This document shows positions 1-7,820 of a DNA stretch of 18,198 nucleotides, in pieces. The notes under the pieces were generated by a model. It had not been told where the DNA came from. It saw nothing but the letters and a program-made list of their open reading frames with translations, and made no database searches. The translations under genes were made by a program, and so were the position numbers. How positions within the stretch are numbered: the stretch's first letter is position 1; each line of letters begins with the position of its first letter. Origin of the DNA: JAUWMV01 sp964562425 (GTDB taxonomy: Bacteria; UBP14; UBA6098; B30-G16); assembly GCA_964562425.1 (NCBI GenBank), contig CAZLTJ010000046.1, positions 1-18,198 of the forward strand. Reading direction: 5' to 3'.

Positions 1-1757
1 AGATCATCTAATGATACACCGGATGCCGTTTCATTTGTTATTGAACCATCAGAATATAGCCGCGTTACCGACATGCCAGAAAGCATTATAGTGATAATGC
101 CTAATCTTGATAAGTCTATTGGCTCGGTGATGACCCTGATTTCCAGTTCTTTGTCCGATGTCCCCGTATATGGCGACACATTGTGGCTGTTGCTGACCAG
201 TGCAATGAGATACCAGCCATCATCGGTGAGTGCTTTCACATCGGAAACTGTAACCTCATCAGCAGAAGTTCCTAAATCCTCTATTACATTTCCCTTATAT
301 TTGAATACCGTTATGTCACTGGATGTTCCAGTTACCTTAAACCTGATTGTAGCAGAACTGTCTATACCGGGATAATTGAGTTTAACACGAAAAAGTTTTC
401 CTGACAGGTCCGGGTAGCTTTCGGAAAAAGTTTTCAGTGTGTCAGAAGCGTCATTCATTTCCCAGTTTTTCGTATTGACATCAGTTACAAGATAGAGAGG
501 CGAGATATCATCATAGATTTCGCCAAGACTGTATTCACGCAGAAATATCTCCCACCATATAAGAAAAAGGTCAGTGCATTGTTTTATTGCATAGACAGGA
601 TGGTCTCCATCGAGGATTTTTTCATACATACATACTAGAATATCCTCGTCATACCGCTCGACGAGGTATTTTATTACGGCTGACATACCATAGCCATGAT
701 GTGCCGCGTTTTCCTCAGCGCCTGTATGCATACCATGAAATGGCGACATCAGGTGACCGGCACGAATGATTGAACAGTAGTCTGCCTCCTCGGTGAATTT
801 TTCCTCTGACCATACTGCGCATGCTTCATCCAACCAGAGATGAGGTGATGGAGATTTCGCTTTAGAATACCGATTACGGGGGTCATAAAGTGCCTGGACG
901 AGGTGAAAAAACTCGTGTCCCGCTGTCATCCGCAGTGCCGATAAATCGCTCATTATATTAATGTTGAATTGCATATACCCGTAGTTATTTCCCAACATAG
1001 AGCATATGGAATAGGCGTCAGCAGAAGTGGCGAAGTATTTCACAGTAACGCTCGCAGGCCATCTTGTTCTGGCAGCATAACTGAACCCCATACTCAAAAA
1101 TGTGTTGTATGCCTCATCGAGGTAATCAGCTAATTCGTGTGCAGGTTCCATCTCAGGAGCAGGAAAACTAATCTTAAAATGCCCTGCTTCACTTATGCAT
1201 GAATAGTAACCGCTTATCGCCATTAAATTTAAGGACCAATCCGGATTTTTAGCGGTTTCGCCCTTCCCTCCATAGATTCTCCTATCTCCCTCCGGCGCCG
1301 GTAGTTCAAAGACAAGATAACCGGATGAGTCGATTGCAGAAAATAGATTGTATGCGGTTTCTACTGCATTCAAGTTGCGGATGAAAACCTCCTCTCCAAC
1401 GGCTATGAAGCTCTCTTCGGAAAGCGTCCCCTCGTATTTGATGCACACTTGCAGAGGCTCGTAATAGTCATCGGGGAGCCCATCAAGGCGAAATGTTCTG
1501 GATATACCATACTCACCAAATGGGTGGGCTTCCGTTGAAGCATACAGTTCCAGTTCGACATCCGAGTCAAAAGCATCTTCCGGAACTATTAGTGAGAAAT
1601 CATCGACAGTAAGCTCTCCACCTTCTGGTCCAATGATTTCAGTTGCTACAAGAGTGTAGTCTTCCTCTTCGGGTTCATTTTCATCTTTGGAACAGCTCCA
1701 GGTGTAGAGCATAATTATGACCGCAACAAACACAAACAACCATATGTTTCGTCTCAT
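1..1757 (-). CDS. Partial lipoprotein with ZU5-like region and HEXXH metallopeptidase domain
   Basis: This minus-strand frame stays open from an ATG at 1757 to the left edge, giving 585 codons with no stop, so the C-terminus is missing. An AGGAG ribosome site at 1765-1769, 7 bases upstream, fixes the start. The N-terminus has basic residues, a hydrophobic stretch and Cys22 in the context YTWSC followed by acidic residues, which reads as a lipoprotein signal, although Trp before Ser is not a textbook lipobox. Residues about 42-130 (IGPEGGEL, then LIVPEDAF) resemble a ZU5-type beta domain. Residues 281-285 are HEFFH, preceded by TAG, and WLDEA supplies a possible third ligand, Glu311, 26 residues later. 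That is the arrangement of a gluzincin-type zinc peptidase. The region after about 430 looks like beta-rich extracellular domains. The likely site of action is the outer membrane or cell surface. Its substrate is unknown. The exact peptidase family is not assigned. Confidence 0.85.
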   Translation of the reverse strand, partial: MRRNIWLFVFVAVIIMLYTWSCSKDENEPEEEDYTLVATEIIGPEGGELTVDDFSLIVPEDAFDSDVELELYASTEAHPFGEYGISRTFRLDGLPDDYYEPLQVCIKYEGTLSEESFIAVGEEVFIRNLNAVETAYNLFSAIDSSGYLVFELPAPEGDRRIYGGKGETAKNPDWSLNLMAISGYYSCISEAGHFKISFPAPEMEPAHELADYLDEAYNTFLSMGFSYAARTRWPASVTVKYFATSADAYSICSMLGNNYGYMQFNINIMSDLSALRMTAGHEFFHLVQALYDPRNRYSKAKSPSPHLWLDEACAVWSEEKFTEEADYCSIIRAGHLMSPFHGMHTGAEENAAHHGYGMSAVIKYLVERYDEDILVCMYEKILDGDHPVYAIKQCTDLFLIWWEIFLREYSLGEIYDDISPLYLVTDVNTKNWEMNDASDTLKTFSESYPDLSGKLFRVKLNYPGIDSSATIRFKVTGTSSDITVFKYKGNVIEDLGTSADEVTVSDVKALTDDGWYLIALVSNSHNVSPYTGTSDKELEIRVITEPIDLSRLGIITIMLSGMSVTRLYSDGSITNETASGVSLDD

Positions 1758-1888
1758 TTGATATCTCCTGTTTTGGTTTCAGCAGGCTAAAGCCCACTAT
1801 TGTATTCTTTCTAACTCTCCATTTTCCAATAACTTACTTCATTTCCGTCATCCGAAATCGGCAATTCCCTCAAGCGAATAATCTCAAT

Positions 1889-2187
1889 CCCCCGGTTATT
1901 TTTCTTCGGAACTTAGGGGGAATAATCTGGAATTCAAGGAGAATCTTTCGGTTCCCTAAGGAAATATCTTAGTAACAAGGGAGATTAATTCATCGGGACG
2001 CCAGATATAATCCCCCTTTTGTCCTTCGGACATTTTCCCCCAATAGGGGACAATTTCATCGCCGTTCTAGTTTCTGTGTCCCCCTTTTGGGGAAACTCCG
2101 TCCCGTCAGTGCGGGATAAAGGGAGTTTACAATCTCCCCCGCAAATCGTCTATCTCTGTTTCCACTCCCGTCGGCATAGTGAGGGAG
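1889..2187. repeat. Hairpin-rich intergenic element
   Basis: The gap between the two left-hand genes (1758-2203) has no convincing gene. From 1889 on it is packed with G- and C-runs that pair: CCCCC 1889-1893 with GGGGG 1916-1920; AAGGGAGATTA 1977-1987 with TAATCCCCCTT 2008-2018 (one mismatch); TGTCC 2020-2024 with GGACA 2028-2032, which contains a C(TTCG)G tetraloop; CCCC 2038-2041 with GGGG 2046-2049; CCCC 2081-2084 with GGGG 2089-2092; AAACTCC 2093-2099 with GGAGTTT 2122-2128, enclosing CCCG/CGGG; CTCCC 2165-2169 with GGGAG 2183-2187. None is followed by a T-run in the minus-strand reading, so these are not ordinary intrinsic terminators. The density suggests a dispersed palindromic intergenic repeat. 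Multi-copy status cannot be seen from one window. Positions 1758-1888 hold only the ribosome site of the lipoprotein gene. Confidence 0.55.
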
Positions 2188-2203
2188 CAGAGCGAAATGT
2201 GCA

Positions 2204-3757
2204 CTATTCCTCATCGCTCTCGATGCGATTGTTGGAACGTCCTATTTTGTAAATGGTTCCATCTTCGAAACTTGCGATAGGTTTCACCGAGCACATCGTT
2301 TGCAATTCTTCGGGATTGAATAAGTACTTCGTGTGTGCGTTGTCGAACCATACAAGGATTGCGCCATCAAAGTCTGGCTTCTTTTCAAACAGGTTTTCAG
2401 ACGTGATACCGGTTTTCGTGTCGGTGTGTCGGTAGCGTTTGACTGGTGACATCTTTGCCGTCAGACCCACTAAGATGTACATAGCCCAGGGATCATTGCT
2501 AAAGACTATGTCATGTCCCGGTAGTCCGTTTCTCCGCAAATGATCCATCAACTGGCTCTGCTGCCATACTGAAGAGTTGTATCCGCCTGCCCCTTGCATG
2601 GATTTGGCATTGACTTCTCTTACAACAACTTGAATGGGTGTAATGATAAACAGCAGAACAAACAGACCGATACCAAGGATGGATCGCCAGCGACTTCCCA
2701 AAGTCTCCGACTTTAGAATGAATGAAAACAATACGAGCAGTGATGGATACACAGGTGAAAGGAGACGAAAGTTGATGCGGTCGTATGCTGTGGTAGTGGA
2801 CGTCCAGACAATGAAAGCGGTATACAGCACGAAGAAACCTGCGAAAATCAAGATATTGCGATGCGAATTAAGGAACTCCCGAGCGATACGTTTGCGGTGA
2901 GACCACAAGAACACTCCGATGAAACAGGAAAGTGCGAGTAAAGCAGTTTCAAATGTGCGAATACGCCGAGGAAGAAACCACGCTTTGAAAGTCTCCATGG
3001 CAAGATCGATGTTCCATGCGAATCCAGTCTGCGAGGGTGCTCTCGATCCAAGAGTGGTTCCCGAGATTGCATTGTTTCTCAGAATGTACAAACCAAACAT
3101 GAGAGATGGTATGGCAGCGAAGGCAAATGCTAACTTCAACCTTTTCGAAATCCGCTCTGATCCAGAGAGCAGAAGGTAACCGAAGATGAAGGGAATGAGT
3201 ATAATTCCAGGATAACGGGTTAAACATGCAAGACCTGTCAGAAAGCCAACAAAAAGAACGATGGGGAGAGAGGGGCGTGAAGTGCTGATAAGGAAAAGAA
3301 GACTGTAGACTATCAGAATGAAGACTGGTTCTGTCCATACCATCGATGAGACACGGATGAGCGGAATTGAGAAGCAACTCAGGATTCCCATAGTGAGGAT
3401 GATCGGCGGATGTGAGGTAACTCGTCTAACGGTTAGCATCATGATGACAACAAGAGCAGCAAAGATTACGACGTTCAATACACGTGCAGCACTGAGTGGA
3501 TCGCTGCCAATTAGTACAGACACCAGCGCGAGAAGCGCAGGATACACTGGTGGCTGGGCTATGGCCTTTCTCTCGCTAAGGAAGCGGAAGCCATTGTCGG
3601 CAATGTCTCTTGCGAGTCTTATGTATCCTGTTGAGTCTGGCGAGAGTCCTACGCCATAAAGGGATGTTGCCCGGATTACCAGAAAACCTGCAATGCCAGC
3701 AAATAGCAGGACGCAAATCCAGAAGAAGCATTGTGTGATGGGCAGTTGTGTTTTCAT
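2204..3757 (-). CDS. GT-C-type membrane glycosyltransferase (ArnT/PMT-like)
   Basis: The protein has 517 residues and about eleven hydrophobic segments, starting at residues 11-31 and continuing to about 375, followed by a soluble tail of about 140 residues. The first extracytoplasmic loop contains SPDSTGY with Asp41, then PPVYP at 69-73. An acidic residue at this place in loop 1 is the hallmark of GT-C enzymes that use polyprenyl-phosphate sugars (ArnT, PMT and relatives), where it is catalytic. The predicted role is transfer of a sugar from a lipid carrier to lipid, glycan or protein on the periplasmic side of the inner membrane. The acceptor cannot be predicted because no lipid A, O-antigen or S-layer gene is adjacent. 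The start ATG has only a weak AGG upstream. The gene is clearly richer in G+C than the genes to its right. An O-antigen-ligase-like or uncharacterised membrane protein is less likely. Family level is fairly safe, substrate is not. Confidence 0.75.
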   Translation of the reverse strand: MKTQLPITQCFFWICVLLFAGIAGFLVIRATSLYGVGLSPDSTGYIRLARDIADNGFRFLSERKAIAQPPVYPALLALVSVLIGSDPLSAARVLNVVIFAALVVIMMLTVRRVTSHPPIILTMGILSCFSIPLIRVSSMVWTEPVFILIVYSLLFLISTSRPSLPIVLFVGFLTGLACLTRYPGIILIPFIFGYLLLSGSERISKRLKLAFAFAAIPSLMFGLYILRNNAISGTTLGSRAPSQTGFAWNIDLAMETFKAWFLPRRIRTFETALLALSCFIGVFLWSHRKRIAREFLNSHRNILIFAGFFVLYTAFIVWTSTTTAYDRINFRLLSPVYPSLLVLFSFILKSETLGSRWRSILGIGLFVLLFIITPIQVVVREVNAKSMQGAGGYNSSVWQQSQLMDHLRRNGLPGHDIVFSNDPWAMYILVGLTAKMSPVKRYRHTDTKTGITSENLFEKKPDFDGAILVWFDNAHTKYLFNPEELQTMCSVKPIASFEDGTIYKIGRSNNRIESDEE

Positions 3758-3990
3758 TCTAATTGCCTAACGATGTTTATACAATCTGCATAAAATCCTT
3801 ATATCCAATTAAAACAAATATACACAATACAAGCTATGCAAGTCGAACGAAAATAACAATCCTTAAAATTCACATATTCAAAAATAGGGTGACCCGATAT
3901 AATCTATTTATAACTCATAACAGGACATCAAGATATATCAAAAGAGAAAAACACCATGATGATATCGAAATCTCGTTTAGCTAAAAAAGA

Positions 3991-4836
3991 TTATGTAACA
4001 TATGCGCTGAGATTTTTTCTTCGAGTAGCGTGCTTGAGCCTTTTAATTGCTTTTTCCTTGATTTGACGAACTCGTTCTCGAGTTAATCCAAATCTTTCGC
4101 CTATTTCCTCAAGTGTTAGTGCACGCTCGCGGTTTATTCCGAAATACAGAGTTATAACTTCAGCTTCACGTTCTGTGAGAGTTGATAAAACACGTTCAAT
4201 TTCTGCTCTTAAGGATGATGTCATTACATCTTCATCGGGAGATTCCGCATGTTCGTCCTCGAGAACATCCTTTAATGAATTATTTTCTCCCTCTGTGAAT
4301 GGTTGGTCAAGGGACAAGTGAGAATTTGAAATTCGAAGCGTATCGTTAATTTCCTCGATTGTCATTTCAAGTTCCTCAGCAATTTCAGATGTACTGGGAA
4401 TTCTGCCGTATTCCTGTTCCAAATTACGTGCGGCTTTGCCTATTTTGTGAAGTGTTCCCACTCTGTTTAGCGGAAGTCTAACGATGCGACTCTGTTCTGC
4501 GAGAGCTTGAAGAATTGATTGACGAATCCACCAAACAGCGTAAGAAATAAACTTAAAACCGCGTTTTTCGTCGAATCGTTTAGCAGCTTTTATCAGACCT
4601 ATATTTCCTTCATTGATAAGATCAGCTAATGAAAGCCCCTGATTTTGATATTGTTTTGCAACACTGACAACAAATCTCAGGTTTGCCTTGGTTAGTTGCA
4701 CTAACGCTTGCGGATCGCCAGCGTGAATTCTCTTGGCTAAATCTACTTCCTCTGATTTTATTAAGAGAGGAGTTTCACCTATTTCTTTTAGATATAAATC
4801 TAATGATCTATCTACATCTCGTCTTAATCTTGCCAT
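3991..4836 (-). CDS. rpoD: RpoD-type sigma-70 factor without region 1.1
   Basis: This is a 281-residue RNA polymerase sigma factor. Region 1.2 lies near the N-terminus (DLYLKEIGE). Region 2 follows with TKANLRFVVSVAKQYQNQG and LADLINEGNIGLIKAAKRFD. The -10-reading segment is AVWWIRQSILQALAEQ at about 100-115. Region 3 is at about 120-205. Region 4.2 is a helix-turn-helix at about 241-267 (LTLEEIGERFGLTRERVRQI). There is no region 1.1 and no long non-conserved insert, as in the short primary sigma factors of Bacteroidota and Chlorobi, about the same size. I chose the ATG at 4836 and not the in-frame ATG at 4869, because AGAGGAT at 4844-4850 sits 7 bases before it and the conserved region begins soon after. 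It could be a group 2 paralogue and not the housekeeping factor. The match to the primary factor is close, but the gene has no dnaG or rpsU beside it. Confidence 0.93.
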   Translation of the reverse strand: MARLRRDVDRSLDLYLKEIGETPLLIKSEEVDLAKRIHAGDPQALVQLTKANLRFVVSVAKQYQNQGLSLADLINEGNIGLIKAAKRFDEKRGFKFISYAVWWIRQSILQALAEQSRIVRLPLNRVGTLHKIGKAARNLEQEYGRIPSTSEIAEELEMTIEEINDTLRISNSHLSLDQPFTEGENNSLKDVLEDEHAESPDEDVMTSSLRAEIERVLSTLTEREAEVITLYFGINRERALTLEEIGERFGLTRERVRQIKEKAIKRLKHATRRKNLSAYVT

Positions 4837-4843
4837 TTTATTT

Positions 4844-4850
4844 ATCCTCT
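4844..4850 (-). promoter_or_regulatory. Ribosome binding site deciding the sigma factor start
   Basis: On the minus strand this reads AGAGGAT, 7 bases before the ATG at 4836. It lies inside the longer open frame that begins at 4869, which has no comparable site in front of it, so the shorter protein is preferred. Confidence 0.65.
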
Positions 4851-4894
4851 TATGATTAAAACCCAACATATAATAAATCTATATACGATGTCCT

Positions 4895-4922
4895 ATAATA
4901 TAGACCGAAACGATTTTGTCAA
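4895..4922 (-). promoter_or_regulatory. Sigma70-type promoter of the sigma factor gene
   Basis: Read on the minus strand, TTGACA (4917-4922) is followed after 16 bases by TATTAT (4895-4900). This is a perfect -35 and a near-consensus -10 hexamer. A transcript starting about 7 bases downstream would have a leader of roughly 50 bases before the ATG at 4836. The -35 element is of the E. coli/B. subtilis kind and not the TTTG-type element described for Bacteroides. Confidence 0.6.
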
Positions 4923-5024
4923 TAGCTTGATTTAAAAATTCTAAAATCTTATACTAAATCTTATTATATATATTTTCATTTTTTTTTCAATAGGGTAATC
5001 GCAAAAAAGTGATTTTTTTTCATC

Positions 5025-7796
5025 TTAAAAATCCCATCCAAAAAAGAAATCGAATCGTGGCTTCTTGGAATATGTTTCGAAATCTGTTTTATACGAAATA
5101 TCAAATCTGAATACAATAATATAATCTAAATTCATTCTTATTCCAGCTCCGAACGATCCAAGTATATCCGGTTTTTCTTCCCAAGCACCACCTGCATCGA
5201 AAAATAGTGCGCCACATAAACCTCTAATATCGACGTCAATTACGGGTGTTTGTAGTAATAATCGATCTAAAAGAGGAAACCTTAATTCCGAATTTGCAAG
5301 AAATAGATTCTTTCCATAATAGTAAAACAGCGGATAACCTCTTAAATCCAAACTTCCGCCCAACCAAAACCTATACGGTTCGGGACCTCCGCTGTGGCGA
5401 AGAATAAGTCTGTGTGCCCAGCATGATCTTCGAGATAATCTTAAATAGTGTCTTATATCCAATGAAGTAAGATATCTATATATTTCTCCTTTTGCACCAG
5501 CACCAACACTTAAACTTAAATTCAATCTTGAGCCATCGATTGGTCCCGACACACCCCACAAAGAGTTGTCTCGAATAAACGATACACCGATATCTCCAAT
5601 CAAATCTTTTCTTTTTTTGGAAAAATTTTCTCGAGAAGAGAAATAAATCATACTGTTGAATTGGATCCGTGTGAACCTACTAAAAGGATAGTCTGCTGCA
5701 CCATATAAACCAAGCATATGTTCGGAATATCGACCCTCATAACGATCATAGCTGTGAAAGTTCGTTCTATATGCCCCAAGACTTTTACCCCAGCGTTTTC
5801 CCTGATGACGATAAATAATCGCTGCATTAAGTTCATCGAGCATTTCGGATATACTTTGTGCATTTTCTGTAACGAAGATGTATATCTGTCGATCACCCAC
5901 AATGTCTGTCAACATAAGCTGAAGACCTGCAAAACCTTGGTGCATAGCTAAAATTCCGATTTCTCCCTGAGCAAAACCCAATGTTAGTCGATTAACCGAT
6001 TTATTTTTTTCCTTCGATTTCTTGTCTATTTTTGGATAGGAAATCTTTAAATTCCATCCTCCTGTAAATTCGCACTTTGGATAAACACCAATGAATCTCA
6101 TCGAATCTAATGCAATTTTAAGGATTGGTGCATTATGTGATGTAATCACCGAAACCAAAAGAGTTTCGGCAGTTAGAAAGCTCACAGACACAGTTCTTGC
6201 TGTGAGATTTGTAGCCTTAAACAACGAGTCGGTTTCTAAATTTAAAATATATACATCGGGAAAAGTGTCATCATCAGCAATGAATGCCATATATTTCTCC
6301 TCTTCTGATATTGTTGGAGAGGAAATATTATTTATTGGAGCGTCTTGTGCAAGTTGCACAATCTTACGATTAATTATACTGAAAAGATTCATTTGATTAG
6401 GATCATTTCTGTCCGAGACAAAAATAATTTGGTCTTGTACTTCGATTGGATCGCAGTCCTGATAGTGATCTTCGGTCAGATGTATAAGTTCTCCGTTTTC
6501 AATGTCGAATCTGCAAATGTCCTGATAACCTGAAATGTTCGTTCCGCTGAAAAGAATCGATTTGTTTTCCGAGAATGATGGGGAATTTATCTCAATAATC
6601 CCTGGGAAATTAAACTTCCTTTCACTACCATCCCGCAAATCATAAAGGAAGAGATAATCAGAACCTCCCGATTTTGCAGAAAATGCAATCAAAGTATCAC
6701 CACTCAAAGAAATTCTGTTATTCATTATACGAGCATCCTCGGCAGATTCTGTTAATTCTATTCTACGGATTAATTTGGCTTTATTTTTTTCTATTTTATA
6801 TATACCACCATAACCCATGATGTTACCTTTTGCGATAATAGCAGCGGTGTCGAGTGACTGTGAACACGTGAAGAATCCGTCGGGTGTGATTTTAGTTCCA
6901 GCAATTTCATACGGTATCCTTCGGGCAGAATAATTGCCAAATCTATGCATAAGCCATTGCCGCCATGCAACTCCAACTTGTTCAGTTGTTAATTCAAATA
7001 ATGCAGGGATGATGTAATAAATGCTTATTCCGGAATATACTCTATCTAAGATTAGTATGTCTGACTCAGAACCATATTTTTCCGCTAAATAACGAAGGAA
7101 ACTTTCGCCAAATACATACATCAAATAACTGCCCTCGAGCGTGTAAAAATTTTCAGGTAGGATTAACTCGTCTCCTGCAATGGCAGCAACGATCGTCGAT
7201 CGAGAATCTACATTCTCAGACTTCGAAAGGTATTCCGCTTGACCTTCCATGAACCATAGATCAGGCATCGAATAGTAAAATTTATTATGTGCATCGTTAA
7301 TTAAAAGATTGTATTCGATCTGCCATACATGAACTAGCTCGTGAGCCAGAATATGCCGAAATTCCGATATATCTCCTCCGTATGGCAAAACAACTCGTCC
7401 AAGTATATATTCCGTGAAACCACCTACTCCTTCCGGAATTATAAACGGAATTGTATGCGTCTCAGAAAATAAATTAAATGACGAATAAACAATGATGGGA
7501 GTTCGATCGAATGGTGCAAACCGGAAATGCTTTTCATATTCTACATAAACGCTCTCAGAGATATGAGCAGTTATTTTTGCAATTTCATTTTCTTGGCTAT
7601 AATAATAAATGTCAAAATGTTCTGTCTGAAGAAGCTGCCAATCATAATCTATGGCTTGGATTTTATTCTTGCCAAAATAGTATTGTCCGGTAGCATAATT
7701 AGTTAGAGAGAAAACGATTGATAAAATAATTAAATATATTGAATTATTAACAGTATTATTGGAAAGATGTATAAATTTGTTAAACACTTTATTCAT
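5025..7796 (-). CDS. HEXXH peptidase / PD40 propeller / Omp85-like outer-membrane barrel fusion
   Basis: The 923-residue protein starts with a signal peptide (hydrophobic 20-33, cleavage probably after ATG before QYY near 37). Residues about 55-290 form a peptidase-MA-like domain: HELVH at 152-156 with Glu184 in WFMEGQAEY as the probable third zinc ligand. Residues about 310-570 hold beta-propeller repeats of the TolB/PD40 kind, such as SPSFSENKSILFSG, IIFVSDRNDPNQMNLF and SPTISEEEKYMAF. From about 600 to the end the sequence alternates as outer-membrane strands, with the Omp85 hallmark LRGY at 818-821, FFDAGGAW after it, and a terminal Phe (WDF) as in proteins inserted by the BAM complex. 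Predicted role: a surface- or periplasm-facing zinc peptidase anchored by, or threaded through, its own barrel. It starts 24 bases after the cysteine protease gene ends, so the two probably share a transcript. No Shine-Dalgarno is visible before the ATG. Domain calls are firm; function is inferred. Confidence 0.85.
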   Translation of the reverse strand: MNKVFNKFIHLSNNTVNNSIYLIILSIVFSLTNYATGQYYFGKNKIQAIDYDWQLLQTEHFDIYYYSQENEIAKITAHISESVYVEYEKHFRFAPFDRTPIIVYSSFNLFSETHTIPFIIPEGVGGFTEYILGRVVLPYGGDISEFRHILAHELVHVWQIEYNLLINDAHNKFYYSMPDLWFMEGQAEYLSKSENVDSRSTIVAAIAGDELILPENFYTLEGSYLMYVFGESFLRYLAEKYGSESDILILDRVYSGISIYYIIPALFELTTEQVGVAWRQWLMHRFGNYSARRIPYEIAGTKITPDGFFTCSQSLDTAAIIAKGNIMGYGGIYKIEKNKAKLIRRIELTESAEDARIMNNRISLSGDTLIAFSAKSGGSDYLFLYDLRDGSERKFNFPGIIEINSPSFSENKSILFSGTNISGYQDICRFDIENGELIHLTEDHYQDCDPIEVQDQIIFVSDRNDPNQMNLFSIINRKIVQLAQDAPINNISSPTISEEEKYMAFIADDDTFPDVYILNLETDSLFKATNLTARTVSVSFLTAETLLVSVITSHNAPILKIALDSMRFIGVYPKCEFTGGWNLKISYPKIDKKSKEKNKSVNRLTLGFAQGEIGILAMHQGFAGLQLMLTDIVGDRQIYIFVTENAQSISEMLDELNAAIIYRHQGKRWGKSLGAYRTNFHSYDRYEGRYSEHMLGLYGAADYPFSRFTRIQFNSMIYFSSRENFSKKRKDLIGDIGVSFIRDNSLWGVSGPIDGSRLNLSLSVGAGAKGEIYRYLTSLDIRHYLRLSRRSCWAHRLILRHSGGPEPYRFWLGGSLDLRGYPLFYYYGKNLFLANSELRFPLLDRLLLQTPVIDVDIRGLCGALFFDAGGAWEEKPDILGSFGAGIRMNLDYIIVFRFDISYKTDFETYSKKPRFDFFFGWDF

Positions 7797-7820
7797 TGAT
7801 TATTTTAGTAGAAAAGGATA

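Noticed and set aside
2019..2252. 77-codon plus-strand open frame starting in the hairpin-rich gap
   Set aside because: It runs over inverted repeats and into the 3' end of the glycosyltransferase gene, has no ribosome site, and its product resembles translated repeat DNA.
3318..3659. 113-codon plus-strand frame, and a 142-codon minus-strand frame at 2949-3377
   Set aside because: Both lie wholly within the glycosyltransferase gene in other frames and show no domain.
3763..3984. 73-codon plus-strand open frame in the gap left of the sigma gene
   Set aside because: AT-rich intergenic DNA, no ribosome site, no recognisable domain, and a peptide rich in Ile, Asn, Thr, Arg and Lys as expected by chance.
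4986..5022. A-run/T-run hairpin (AAAAAAGTGATTTTTTTT) after the Omp85-fused gene
   Set aside because: It has no GC pairs in the stem; runs like this are frequent in this AT-rich gap.
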